A stretch of 64,000 nucleotides of DNA from the IMG/VR virus record IMGVR_UViG_3300042922_000707, positions 1-64,000 of that record; one strand, given 5' to 3'. Positions within the stretch are counted from its first letter, which is position 1. The number at the start of each line of letters is the position of its first letter. The position numbers and the translations under genes are program-made. The DNA comes from a virus. A model generated the notes under the pieces. It had not been told where the DNA came from. It did no database searches and saw nothing but the letters and a program-made list of their open reading frames with translations. Shown piece by piece: positions 29,998-39,680 of the stretch.

Positions 29998-31911
29998 TTA
30001 ATCATTTATAAAATTTTCCCTCACCCAGAGGCGAGGAAGTTTTCTATCCGTATAATTGAAGGTTGACTGCCCATGCACATTAGGAATCCACTTTCGTGCC
30101 GACGTATTTATTAGGGCTTTGGAGCTAAAGTAATTATACTCACGTCTCCTTATAACAGCAACACTTGGTAATCGTCTGAAACTCTTTGCCAGTCCTAATA
30201 AAGCGTGGCTCTCTACCTCGGACAAGTCAAATTGCCTAATTATTCCGTGGGAGTTCAACAAGGTATTTTGCAGAATATATGCCACAGCAGGTAAGTCCAA
30301 TGGTAACTTAATGTCCAGAGTGGAACTTATTTCATACTGGCTTGCCCTAAGGATAGTTGCCCCACTTGGTAAATTCACAACCTCTCTGGAAACTGTGGTA
30401 GCCGTGGAACTCATATCCGAATGCACTCTTCCCATAATCCATGCATACCCAGACAACTCAGTTGACTTACCAAGTCGGTAACTACTTAGTAAAGAACCTC
30501 CAATTATCTCAGCACTGCCTGGCATAATGGAACCTCTCATTTCCCGAAGGACTGCCTGTGAGTGCAATTCATTTTCTAACTTCAAAATTTCCACTTTAGA
30601 GTTTAGGTTACTTAAATCAGACGCAATCAAGACTGCCCTTGATTCCATTGTAAATGTATTAAGAATATTTACCAAGGATTTCAAACTATTTAATAGGATG
30701 TCCGCTCTGCCCTCAAGACTATCCGACATGGTTTCACTTAGTATGGTTGTAGTGCTATACATTTCACTTGTTATCTTTAAGTTAGCTGTACCTGGTTGAT
30801 GTGTCGTTGGCTGATAGTAGGTTGAGTGCTTGTCATTTGAATGTAGCATACTTTTTACCGTGGCACTTGAGTATAAGTCACCCCTAAGCTTGTTGGTAAT
30901 TATCTTACTTCTCATATTGCTGTAACCATAGTCGCTTTGTACATGGGCTGTGGATGCAAGATTGTCCTCAAGTTTCTTTATAATTGCACTAGAGTTAAGT
31001 ACAAACTTGTTCAGTATGTTAATTATGGATGGAAAGTCGTTAAGTGTCTTTGCTTGAATTATGGCACTACTCATCATATGGTATTCATCTGAAAATGCCA
31101 TCCAATTTGGGTCACTATATCTAAATCTAATGCGGGGTGGTAGCTCTGACTCCCTTGAACGTATAAAAAACAGACTGTCACTCTTAACTGCTATGTTAAG
31201 CCTTGTCTTTCCTGACTGAATTAGGTTAAGGACTATCTGTGCTATGTCAACCGTTATGGCTGTATTGGTCACATCAATTTCCATTAATGGGTCACCCAAG
31301 GTCATGGGCGTCAGCCATGTTGCTGAATACTCATCCCAACTATTTAGACACTCAATAATTTCAATCTTCCCAAGTCCCTCTACCGCAAGATTTAACATTA
31401 GCTCAATGGATTTATTTATCATGCCCTCATTAATAAGTATCTGCTTTATAAAGGAAATGTCTATGTCTATATAGGATATGTAACTACCCTCGGGCAGGAC
31501 ACCAGTTATTAAAGTCTCTCTCCCACCATGGTTTAGGGTAGGTCGGCTTTCCCTTGTGTAAGTGTCCCGTACTGCGGCTAAAATTTCTTCTTGCCTTGGG
31601 GCCTGAATAAGGCGGTAGGCAACGTCCAATTCCGAGGTACCCGCCACCTTCAATGTACTTGCCAGGACATTTTGGTATGGTATTAAAAACCGGGATAGAA
31701 AGTCAAAGTCGATTGGCTTAATTACTGCGGTGCTGTATTTATCTCTTTTAAATGGTATCTTTGCACTACCCTTTAGATTTCTTATCCCATCTCCGTACAG
31801 TGCGTTAAATAGAACATCCAATTCATTTCGGTAGCCAAGTTTCGCAATTCCTTGCCCATCCCCACTACCATGCCCTCTTACCACTGCGGTGGAAGTAATT
31901 ATTGTATCCAA
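29998..31911 (-). CDS. Large repeat-rich appendage protein, 637 residues
   Basis: The protein is built of many degenerate units of about 20-25 residues with the core pattern (S/T)-x-A-x-I/V, for example YSSATVKSM, YSTTTILSE, LPSGATILRA and LPSVAVIRRR. This beta-repeat pattern suggests an elongated fibre or surface protein. TTG start with AGGAGGTGA upstream. It is the last gene of the tail block, a usual place for host-contact proteins. No known enzyme domain. Confidence 0.75.
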   Translation of the reverse strand: MDTIITSTAVVRGHGSGDGQGIAKLGYRNELDVLFNALYGDGIRNLKGSAKIPFKRDKYSTAVIKPIDFDFLSRFLIPYQNVLASTLKVAGTSELDVAYRLIQAPRQEEILAAVRDTYTRESRPTLNHGGRETLITGVLPEGSYISYIDIDISFIKQILINEGMINKSIELMLNLAVEGLGKIEIIECLNSWDEYSATWLTPMTLGDPLMEIDVTNTAITVDIAQIVLNLIQSGKTRLNIAVKSDSLFFIRSRESELPPRIRFRYSDPNWMAFSDEYHMMSSAIIQAKTLNDFPSIINILNKFVLNSSAIIKKLEDNLASTAHVQSDYGYSNMRSKIITNKLRGDLYSSATVKSMLHSNDKHSTYYQPTTHQPGTANLKITSEMYSTTTILSETMSDSLEGRADILLNSLKSLVNILNTFTMESRAVLIASDLSNLNSKVEILKLENELHSQAVLREMRGSIMPGSAEIIGGSLLSSYRLGKSTELSGYAWIMGRVHSDMSSTATTVSREVVNLPSGATILRASQYEISSTLDIKLPLDLPAVAYILQNTLLNSHGIIRQFDLSEVESHALLGLAKSFRRLPSVAVIRRREYNYFSSKALINTSARKWIPNVHGQSTFNYTDRKLPRLWVRENFIND

Positions 31912-31946
31912 TTCTGTTCACCTCCTGTCCACGCAAAACAGACCAT

Positions 31947-33446
31947 TTAAATAGGCCTACTAATTAACTTTACTTGGAATATCTCATTACCAGTGTTTAC
32001 CATCTGTGGTAAAACCCTAATATAGACAATTCTCCTCTGACCTGCATTAAGCCTGAACCTAACTGGGTACATTGGAGAAAATGGATTTTCAATAAGGGAC
32101 ATTTCAATTTTAGTTCTGTACTCTGGGATAATGGAGTCATCCAAAAGCACATAATTTCCCTGTTGTATTCCAGCTCTACCATCCTTCGTCACACTTAACT
32201 CTATATTAAAGTCACCCGTCTCGTAACCACTTATAACTTCTACTGCCATCACGTTGGATTGATGACCACCTACCAATGTTCCAAAACTTAAAGGTCGGAG
32301 TTTTATTCTATCCGGTGTTGTGTACATGTCATAATCTACATTGACATCATCAAATGCCATTCCAGTTTCCAATGAAAGCATGTAGACTTGTGTATCAACA
32401 TCTAAACTCTTTTTGAACCCCTCTTCCGGTGTTGCAATTTCCAATAACTCTGACACCGTTGCTGTTATATCCGCAAAGCTAACAGAAATCCTCTTAAGCA
32501 GTGGCTCGTTCTCACGTTCATTGTGAATCCCACACAGTAGTATAAATTTACTTAAGTACAGGTCATTAGAAAGTTCCCCCCATTGTGCTTCTGTTATTTT
32601 CTGGAGTGTGGAACTGTTCATACCTGAGTTGAGTATTTCCTGCTTTGGTACAGTAACCCACTGCCCATCCGCATAAGATTTGCACACAATGCCATCCAAT
32701 GATACTAGGAATCTTACTCTCGACTTAGTCAGTACCGACTGAGATATCACTGGTGCTTGCTCCATTGCCGTGTAGGTTATTAGCGTTGGAGACTCAAGTA
32801 ATTTGTATGGTTGGAATAATGGAACAGTGAGTGACAATTTTGGAGCATTGACAGTGTCCTCCCATGCAATTAGGTCAAAGGTACTGCCCAACTCTTTCCA
32901 TCTGTCTTCGGGTATCACGGACAGGTCCAGTACCCCAAACTGAAGGAAATCCTGCCTAACCAATGGCTCAGCAAGTCCAGTGTCAACCCATTCTCCATAT
33001 GCAAAGCTGTAAATTATTCCATTATACTTTATTAAAAATTCCGCCATGGGCATGTAGTTGGATAAATCATATTCAACCTCCAACCCATCCCCATTTACAG
33101 TGACTGTATATGCCACCTTATAGTCTATTCCGTTCCGTGACATTTGAATAGTATAAGGCTTGCCACCCGTGGTGTTAGGCCAATTGGTAAGTCTTATCAT
33201 TTTAGTCCGGTCTGGAATTTTAAATATGTAGTAGGCAGTGCCAGTTGATGCTCCATAGTAGGGCACTAACAGGGATTCCCCAGAAAACAGATAATCATAA
33301 TTTATGTCCTCCACTCTTGCCGTCATATTATCGTCCACTATTATGCTTCTATCCACCATTATTTGGGCACCATATCTATCATAAAATTTTATTAAAGACA
33401 TAAAACCCATCATACCGCCTGCATTTGCTAAAAGTTTTAAATGCAC
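31947..33446 (-). CDS. Tail appendage protein, 499 residues
   Basis: No domain is named with confidence. The middle contains two copies of a short module (around GEWVDTGLAEPLVRQDFLQFG and DGQWVTVPKQEILNSGM), each followed by a segment with I-x-E-x-x-W-x-E-L, which also occurs once in the neighbouring SPRY protein. The start is taken as GTG at 33446 (AGGTGA 5 nt upstream), after the SPRY gene's stop; an ATG at 33491 would overlap it. Probably a tail-tip or fibre component. Confidence 0.65.
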   Translation of the reverse strand: MHLKLLANAGGMMGFMSLIKFYDRYGAQIMVDRSIIVDDNMTARVEDINYDYLFSGESLLVPYYGASTGTAYYIFKIPDRTKMIRLTNWPNTTGGKPYTIQMSRNGIDYKVAYTVTVNGDGLEVEYDLSNYMPMAEFLIKYNGIIYSFAYGEWVDTGLAEPLVRQDFLQFGVLDLSVIPEDRWKELGSTFDLIAWEDTVNAPKLSLTVPLFQPYKLLESPTLITYTAMEQAPVISQSVLTKSRVRFLVSLDGIVCKSYADGQWVTVPKQEILNSGMNSSTLQKITEAQWGELSNDLYLSKFILLCGIHNERENEPLLKRISVSFADITATVSELLEIATPEEGFKKSLDVDTQVYMLSLETGMAFDDVNVDYDMYTTPDRIKLRPLSFGTLVGGHQSNVMAVEVISGYETGDFNIELSVTKDGRAGIQQGNYVLLDDSIIPEYRTKIEMSLIENPFSPMYPVRFRLNAGQRRIVYIRVLPQMVNTGNEIFQVKLISRPI

Positions 33447-33465
33447 CTTGCTCACCTCATTCCAT

Positions 33466-34215
33466 TTACAGTATACCTTTAATTTCACCATATTTACCCG
33501 TATCCAGGGTTAACTTATACAATGCACCTTCTGATAAATCCTCTGACTTTGGCATTGCCAACACCAATGCATCTGTACTATTAATCAAGTCAAATAATGA
33601 AACGCCGTATTGAATAAAATTTGCCTCCGTTAACTCTACTTCAATGAACTCTTTATTCTTATATGTATAGTATTTACCATTTGAGATAACTAAGTGAGTA
33701 CCTGTTCCATATGGAGAGTACCCGTCTGGAATCCCATATAGAAATTCAGAGTCCCCAAAATTCACGTTACACTGATTACCGGAAGTACTTGAACCACTTG
33801 ATACCGCGGGATATACCAATCCCATGCTGATAATGTCCGAGTGAGAAACACCAACCAGCACTCCATTTTTGTAAAAGGACAGCGTGCCAATATCTAAATC
33901 TATTGCCACCCCAATAACGTCGTTCACACCAAAAGTGGGACCATAACTTAGGGCTCCAGGATACTTAGGTCCTGTATTATAGTAATATCTAGTATTAGAG
34001 GTTGTGTAGCTAGATGCATTCAAATTTGCCAAAGCATTCACAATACCAACCATTGCTGAGGAAAGTTGGACAAAGCTAATCTCCCAATACCACTTACCAC
34101 TGCTTTTACCCTTATTGGCACGAACTGTACTGTTGTAATTAGGTATTACAGCAGTAAGGTCTTTATTACTCAATGATGCTCCACTACCTTTATTAATAGG
34201 GTCCCAGGTAATCAT
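33466..34215 (-). CDS. SPRY-domain tail protein
   Basis: Residues about 5-165 read as a SPRY/B30.2-like fold: GKWYWEISF, then FGVNDVIGVAIDLDIGTLSFYKNGV, the classical strand sequence of SPRY domains. The C-terminus contains one copy of the YTYKNKEFIEVELTE...FIQYGV module shared with the 499-residue neighbour. SPRY in phage tails probably mediates host or protein recognition. It overlaps the previous gene by ATGA. Confidence 0.8.
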   Translation of the reverse strand: MITWDPINKGSGASLSNKDLTAVIPNYNSTVRANKGKSSGKWYWEISFVQLSSAMVGIVNALANLNASSYTTSNTRYYYNTGPKYPGALSYGPTFGVNDVIGVAIDLDIGTLSFYKNGVLVGVSHSDIISMGLVYPAVSSGSSTSGNQCNVNFGDSEFLYGIPDGYSPYGTGTHLVISNGKYYTYKNKEFIEVELTEANFIQYGVSLFDLINSTDALVLAMPKSEDLSEGALYKLTLDTGKYGEIKGIL

Positions 34216-35285
34216 ATCGGTGTAACCTCCAATCTTTGAATTGACTCATATTCGGTTAGGAGTCTACTCGTGTACAATTTTCCAGCACCTAGGTCCTGTA
34301 TGTAAAGCATTTCTTCGTCAAACTCCGTTATGCTTGAGTACTGCAATTTGGATGATATTAATCTAAGTTCTGCCACTCTGACATAGTTCGCAGTTCCATG
34401 CTTTTCCACTATAAGTATCCGGTAGTATAAGTAAGAGCCGGGAGTTTTTATTTCATATGCCTCCCATACATTTGTAACCGGTATTGGAATATCTATCCGG
34501 ATGTCCAAAGTATCCCAAACCAACCCATCCTTGGAGCCTTCAAATCTCCATGACCTGGGTGCCTGATTAGCAGTAACGGGCCCCCTCAACCTGTACTCCT
34601 CTACGTGTTGCGGATAGGGAAGTTTAACTTGTAGCCATTGTGGTGCCACCCACGACGTAGAACTAGATACCCAAGCATCCGCATCAATCGCGTTGAGCCC
34701 GTTGAAGGCCTTCCAGGCCGAATAAGTCACATTGTAGACACTGCTTGCACTGGCTTCAAATCCATCCTGAATATTGGACAGCATTGTTGGTATTATAGAT
34801 ATACCATCAATTGGCTCCGTTATGCCAATACTCTTTATATTACTGCGTGAGGCGGTTGGAATTTCTATTTCAAGCTCTGCATCCCAAGAACCCACTACCA
34901 ATAATCCTTCCCCATACGTTACTGCAATGTTTTCATTTGACATGTAGTCCTCTTTAAAATCAAACTGCCTATGGAAGACTGGTGTACCTGTGTCCTCTTT
35001 TGCAATGGGGTACTCAAAGAATACATTAGCACTGTCTTCAGAATCTATTTCAAGCCTAACTAAATTGTCACCAATATTCAAGTAATCCAGTGGTATGATT
35101 GCACTTATATTAAGCGGTGGTTCCTGGAATTCATTTGAACTTTGGAACTCCACACTATTTATCAGTATACGGTACTTTATTCCTACCCCAACGGTGCCAC
35201 TGGCTATAGAGCTAAATTCTATTCCATCAGTATCCATGTACCATGTATTTGTCTTTGAGAAATGCACGCTTACTATAGTAGCCAT
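34212..35285 (-). CDS. Tail protein with F5/8 type C (discoidin) domain
   Basis: Residues about 170-315 match a discoidin-type carbohydrate-binding module: FEASASSVYNVTYSAWKAFNG, then WLQVKLPYPQHVEEYRLRG, SWRFEGSKDG and a C-terminal YYRILIVEKHGTANYVRVAELRL. The N-terminal 150 residues are a separate beta domain. AGGAGG precedes the ATG. It likely binds cell-wall or capsular sugars. It is one of several carbohydrate-binding-like proteins in this block. Confidence 0.85.
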   Translation of the reverse strand: MATIVSVHFSKTNTWYMDTDGIEFSSIASGTVGVGIKYRILINSVEFQSSNEFQEPPLNISAIIPLDYLNIGDNLVRLEIDSEDSANVFFEYPIAKEDTGTPVFHRQFDFKEDYMSNENIAVTYGEGLLVVGSWDAELEIEIPTASRSNIKSIGITEPIDGISIIPTMLSNIQDGFEASASSVYNVTYSAWKAFNGLNAIDADAWVSSSTSWVAPQWLQVKLPYPQHVEEYRLRGPVTANQAPRSWRFEGSKDGLVWDTLDIRIDIPIPVTNVWEAYEIKTPGSYLYYRILIVEKHGTANYVRVAELRLISSKLQYSSITEFDEEMLYIQDLGAGKLYTSRLLTEYESIQRLEVTPI

Positions 35286-35302
35286 TTATTCTACCTCCTT
35301 CC

Positions 35303-36328
35303 TCAACTGAGTGTTACTTCAATTTCATATATATAATTGGTACTGGGTGAAACTGTTTCGTCCATAAATGACATAATCCCGTCGTCTTGCGTTTCAAAAA
35401 TTACTACCCCATCTCTCTTCAGCACAAGCCCTCGAAAGAACTCATCCGTCAAAATAGGTAACCAATTTAAGGAAACAACTTTATGTGCATGTATTTTCTC
35501 CGGAAGTAGGAGTCTGGTAGGCACCCACTCCACTAAGTGAGAGATGATGTTCACTAAAAACTCGTTGCCCCACAAAGCAATTCCATGCGTCCCATACATA
35601 TCGGATACATCAAACTCCAATATACTTGCCTCAGTGAACTCAATAGTTCTCGGTGTGGCTATGTTAGGGCAATTAGCATAAGTTACTGTATCCAAGTCCC
35701 ATGGCTGTGTTATCTTACCCACTCTTACACTTCCGGCTGACTGCAACTGTGCCAAGCTAAGTTTCATTAAAAGCTGTTCAAGGTACCCACTTCCCATTAT
35801 AGTTGGCCTCCACAGTAAAATCGCTGTGCTGTGCAAACGCAATGGCTGTCCATTGAAGTTATCATTTGGATAGTTGGGGTCAACTATAACTGCTTCCTGC
35901 CCTGTAGGAGCAATTTCTCTGTATGGAAATAATGCACTGCTGACATCGATGTCTATTGCATTAAAATAGTAGGCGCCTGTTCCATCCCCAGATATCACTA
36001 CACTATGCTCCCCATAGGGTAGGTTCAGTAACTCGTAATCCAGTGCAGTCTCAACAAGCACCGGGCCTGCCTGTGTAAATGTGTCAATTAATATTCCATC
36101 TATGGTGACATTATTTATACATCTATTGGGGGAACGTCTACCAATTAGCCTTAGCTTGTCACCAACAAAATTAAACTTAACAGAAATTGCATTTGTCATA
36201 TTAGCAACGTAGTAACACCCAAATCCAGATGTAAAGGTTGCTCCTTCATAGCTTATCAGTTTATCAGTTTCTTGATATCTCTTCCATCCGGCTTCCGGAT
36301 TTGGTAGAGACTGCCCAATTACTGCCAT
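35303..36328 (-). CDS. Tail protein with galactose-binding-like N-terminal domain
   Basis: The N-terminal 140 residues (GWKRYQETDKLISYEGATFT, then NNVTIDGILIDTF and VVISGDGTGAYYFNAIDID) have the strand order of a beta-sandwich carbohydrate-binding module used to wrap ligands such as sugars. The middle and C-terminal parts are unrecognised beta-rich domains, with a final Fn3-like stretch. GGGGTGA precedes the ATG. Likely a receptor-binding or spacer component. Confidence 0.65.
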   Translation of the reverse strand: MAVIGQSLPNPEAGWKRYQETDKLISYEGATFTSGFGCYYVANMTNAISVKFNFVGDKLRLIGRRSPNRCINNVTIDGILIDTFTQAGPVLVETALDYELLNLPYGEHSVVISGDGTGAYYFNAIDIDVSSALFPYREIAPTGQEAVIVDPNYPNDNFNGQPLRLHSTAILLWRPTIMGSGYLEQLLMKLSLAQLQSAGSVRVGKITQPWDLDTVTYANCPNIATPRTIEFTEASILEFDVSDMYGTHGIALWGNEFLVNIISHLVEWVPTRLLLPEKIHAHKVVSLNWLPILTDEFFRGLVLKRDGVVIFETQDDGIMSFMDETVSPSTNYIYEIEVTLS

Positions 36329-36341
36329 GTACTCACCCCAC

Positions 36342-37085
36342 TTATCCTATCACATTCAAGACTCTTTTAGTCTGCATTGGGCTATTCTCAGTTAATTTAA
36401 CTGGTATGGATGATACCTTGCCTCCATATGATAAAAATATCTTACCTGAAATGCCCTTATTGCATCTTATAATTAAATCCAGCATTACACACCTGTTCAT
36501 CAAGTCATACACAATTTCATACTTTAAATTAAATTCTAAGTCTTTGTGTTTGTGCTCTTTTGTGTACCCAATAACATAATTAAGCGTCTTTTCATTTTTA
36601 TTGACTGGCTTGCTTCCCCTCATCCTTATTTCTGAGAGCCCATTCGCATATTGGATTATGTTATTATAAGGGGGCTGTTCCTTGAATTCAATTGCCTGTC
36701 CCTCATACTCAAATCCTGCAAACAGAATTTCCCCATTTACATTAAAAATACCCGACTGGTCAAACTCTATAAAGTAGTAGACAGTTTTATCCTTTAGCAT
36801 AATCTTGTCATAAAGTTCTAAAGACTCTTTATCCAATTTAAAAAATCCATTCTTTTTGTCAAATATAAACTTCAGCTGTGCCTTGTCATCCAATGACTGT
36901 ATCTGCTGTAGGTCCAAGTTAGTGAATCGGATAATTCCACTGTCGCTAGAAAATGGTACTGCTATACTACCACCAGACTCTGTAATTCTAAATTTTTCCA
37001 CATTCTGAATGTCAAGCATGCCAAAATGTATCTCTTCCGATTCCTTAATAACTGTACCATCTTTCATATGTGCTACCCAATTCAC
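36342..37085 (-). CDS. Hypothetical tail-region protein, 247 residues
   Basis: GTG at 37085, 8 nt after GGGAGG, is the likely start (an in-frame GTG at 37094 is too close). The protein is mixed alpha/beta without a recognised domain. It sits among tail-fibre genes and is translated with short gaps to both neighbours, so is probably structural or an assembly factor. Confidence 0.6.
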   Translation of the reverse strand: MNWVAHMKDGTVIKESEEIHFGMLDIQNVEKFRITESGGSIAVPFSSDSGIIRFTNLDLQQIQSLDDKAQLKFIFDKKNGFFKLDKESLELYDKIMLKDKTVYYFIEFDQSGIFNVNGEILFAGFEYEGQAIEFKEQPPYNNIIQYANGLSEIRMRGSKPVNKNEKTLNYVIGYTKEHKHKDLEFNLKYEIVYDLMNRCVMLDLIIRCNKGISGKIFLSYGGKVSSIPVKLTENSPMQTKRVLNVIG

Positions 37086-37099
37086 TAACAGCACCTCCC

Positions 37100-37633
37100 T
37101 TATTGATATTGGTAACTTATTCTAGTCAACCAATCCACCTGTCCTGCACCGGCAGTAGGCTTTGCGTATAACTTTAATTTTATTTTAGCATAGTTTCCTT
37201 TGTCTGTGTTAACATTTCCTGTGTTGGCTTGCCCTAAAATTGTACGCTGGTCACCTGCACAAGAAATCACTGGGCAGGCATCATCGTGTCTTAATGACCT
37301 CCAATAGTCACCTTCCCAAAGTCCAGTCGTGTCATTAATAGCTCCCCACTGTCCTGCACCCGCTAATTTTGCACTGTCAAAGAATTGGGCAGACACAATT
37401 GCCTCTGTTTGACCCGCTACCCTTAAGTCCGTTGTCTGACCATTTATATCCCTTACAGTCAAATCAACATTTATCATGTCTGCTACAGCTGATGCTCCTG
37501 CTCTGTTGTTCCATACGTGGAATACGGTAGGTATACTATCACTACCTGCATCTACAACCCCGGCGTCCCATTGTGCCTGTTGGGCAGTTTCTGCTTCATT
37601 CCACCATTGTACGATTGGTGGTAAAGATGCCAT
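37100..37633 (-). CDS. Hypothetical structural protein, 177 residues
   Basis: Rich in Ala, Gly and Asp with many predicted strands and a repeated Gly-rich (GAGQW, GAGQVDW) theme, and few Lys. AGGAGG precedes the ATG. Such small beta-rich proteins are common near tail fibres. No family recognised. Confidence 0.6.
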   Translation of the reverse strand: MASLPPIVQWWNEAETAQQAQWDAGVVDAGSDSIPTVFHVWNNRAGASAVADMINVDLTVRDINGQTTDLRVAGQTEAIVSAQFFDSAKLAGAGQWGAINDTTGLWEGDYWRSLRHDDACPVISCAGDQRTILGQANTGNVNTDKGNYAKIKLKLYAKPTAGAGQVDWLTRISYQYQ

Positions 37634-37647
37634 ATTACATTCCTCCT

Positions 37648-38526
37648 TTATTCGATAACATAAATTTGTAATTCAAAAGTTGTGTCATTTCCATTGTTGC
37701 TTATTTCTATATAAATGGAGTTGCTACCTGATTCATCAATGAATGGTATGTCCATTATATCCCACAAAATACTGTCCACTAATCCAGATGCATAAACCCA
37801 CTTACCACCAGAATCTTTTGTTTTAATCTTTAATTCAAACTGCCCTACATAGCCATCTGATGGTGTTAACCTAATGCCCTTTATCATCCCCATTGGAACA
37901 AATTGTAACCAACCAACATAGGAACCTGCATTTGCAACAAATTGGGTACCATTTACCTCAGTCAATGAAGTGTTTGCACTTGCTGTCCTAAATACAATTC
38001 CAAGTTCATTGTCGGACACAGTAGCAACCTTACCGGACATACCGCTGTAGTTATTGGGTACGTCTTTTAGCTGTGTAAACTTTATAATTCCATCATGTAC
38101 TACACTTCCAAACGTTTCGCTAGTTAGCGTACCCCCTAAAATTACAAACACCTTATCGCCCGAATTAAGAGGGTAGTTGAACGTAAGCGTCGTCTCTGTT
38201 GACTGAATGTAATCCTCTTCAATGCCCTCAAAAACAAACATTCCATTCTTTATGACAAGCAATTTATCCAGTACTGGGTTGTAGGAAAAGTCGGTAAGCA
38301 TTATAGTTGTCTGACCTTGAGTTATAGTTGGGAAATATTCAAATACTAAGTTACTCCCCATTGCCCTAATTTCATCCAATACGTCCGGTAGTGGCTTTTT
38401 ATCCAGAAACCTGTATATGGCATCCATTGGGTGTTGTTCTGCCGCAGTTCTTCCAAACAGTCTACGATGGTCGCCGTCTATTAAATTTGTCTGCTTCTGG
38501 GACATTCTTAAATTACTGCCACCCAT
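37648..38526 (-). CDS. Tail fibre-like protein, 292 residues
   Basis: The N-terminal 60 residues are polar and helical, then beta-rich repeats follow (TTIMLTDFSYNPVLDKLLVIKNG, LTFNYPLNSGDKVFVIL), the typical signature of a phage fibre module that connects to the baseplate. GGGGGTGA lies 4 nt before the ATG. No enzymatic motif seen. Confidence 0.65.
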   Translation of the reverse strand: MGGSNLRMSQKQTNLIDGDHRRLFGRTAAEQHPMDAIYRFLDKKPLPDVLDEIRAMGSNLVFEYFPTITQGQTTIMLTDFSYNPVLDKLLVIKNGMFVFEGIEEDYIQSTETTLTFNYPLNSGDKVFVILGGTLTSETFGSVVHDGIIKFTQLKDVPNNYSGMSGKVATVSDNELGIVFRTASANTSLTEVNGTQFVANAGSYVGWLQFVPMGMIKGIRLTPSDGYVGQFELKIKTKDSGGKWVYASGLVDSILWDIMDIPFIDESGSNSIYIEISNNGNDTTFELQIYVIE

Positions 38527-38540
38527 TAAATCACCCCCTA

Positions 38541-39653
38541 CTAATCATTCATTACAATTAAAGCAAATCTGTATGGGTCTACAGACGCAGTTAAATGATT
38601 TGTGTCACGTGTTACTTTAACCCAAAAGTATTTGGACTCTCCATTGGGTAGGTCACCCAATTCCACAGGACTTGCAAATGTACCCGCCACACCGGCTACA
38701 TCCTCGGCAAGCGTAACCCACTGGTAGCCAAAATTGGCATCATATTGTACTGCACCCACAGATATATTATGGAAGGTGTTTGGCGTACTGTTATGAATTC
38801 TGAATTTCTGTAGTATGTTACCATTGGACATTGTACCAAGAGATATATCTTGAGTAGGCAACAGAAACTCCTCACCCTCATCTGTTATACGATAGACATC
38901 AAGAACATCTCCGTAATAGTATATATCACCCTGCTGTACTTGTATTGCAGTATATAGCAATTCCTCACCCAGTGCATTAACGATTCTTAAGTTAGCATCA
39001 AAAGGACCCAGGTAATTTGTCAAGTCCAATTTTGCACCATTCTCAGCCCCTACAGTTACCTCCTCCAGCAACTCAGCTGTACTAGAAAACAACTGTACAA
39101 CATAACCCGTGTTAAGATTCGTTACTTGTAGGTACTTATTTCTGAATATCTTTACATAGTCTACGTCAAATGGAACACTTTCATCTTCCAAAGGCCCGTT
39201 TATAACTAAGCCTATCTTACCCGCTCCAACCATTTTTATAGTTCCAATTAAAGTCCATGTCTCACCATCCTGGCTACCATACCCCGTATAGGAAAGTCCA
39301 ACTTTTTCAAGTCTCATATAGGGGTAAGTCATTGCAGTATCCTGGCTTGTGTCGTACCATTCAAGTAGTTCCACGTAGTCATCCATACTTTTCCATGCAA
39401 CTATGCCGGAAAAATCCGATTCCAATACGGGTAGGTAGCTGTTTGATATCTCAAATACAAAGTCTGTATCCGGTGTATCCAACAGCACTAAAAACGTATC
39501 CGCCCCATGCTTAAGTCTTAGGAATCCGGGTCTTTCCGTTAAGGAGTATCTTTCTGGGTCGGAGGAGGATAAAGTATATTCCATTCCTAATGATGTTGAA
39601 TTAAAGTCATCCATAAACATCAGTCCATTTAGTACTTTATTAAGTTTGGGCAT
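38541..39653 (-). CDS. Tail protein with GH43-C2/laminin-G-like lectin domain
   Basis: The N-terminal 175 residues (MFMDDFNSTSLGMEYTLSSS, then GFLRLKHG, SGIVAWKSMDDYVELLEWYD, LIGTIKMVG, GKIGLVING) follow the concanavalin-A-like sandwich of GH43 C-terminal domains. No catalytic residues are expected. The C-terminal 190 residues are beta-rich Ig-like. Likely sugar-binding. GGAG precedes the ATG. Confidence 0.75.
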   Translation of the reverse strand: MPKLNKVLNGLMFMDDFNSTSLGMEYTLSSSDPERYSLTERPGFLRLKHGADTFLVLLDTPDTDFVFEISNSYLPVLESDFSGIVAWKSMDDYVELLEWYDTSQDTAMTYPYMRLEKVGLSYTGYGSQDGETWTLIGTIKMVGAGKIGLVINGPLEDESVPFDVDYVKIFRNKYLQVTNLNTGYVVQLFSSTAELLEEVTVGAENGAKLDLTNYLGPFDANLRIVNALGEELLYTAIQVQQGDIYYYGDVLDVYRITDEGEEFLLPTQDISLGTMSNGNILQKFRIHNSTPNTFHNISVGAVQYDANFGYQWVTLAEDVAGVAGTFASPVELGDLPNGESKYFWVKVTRDTNHLTASVDPYRFALIVMND

Positions 39654-39680
39654 ATTATCTCTCCTCTCTGTTTATATTTT

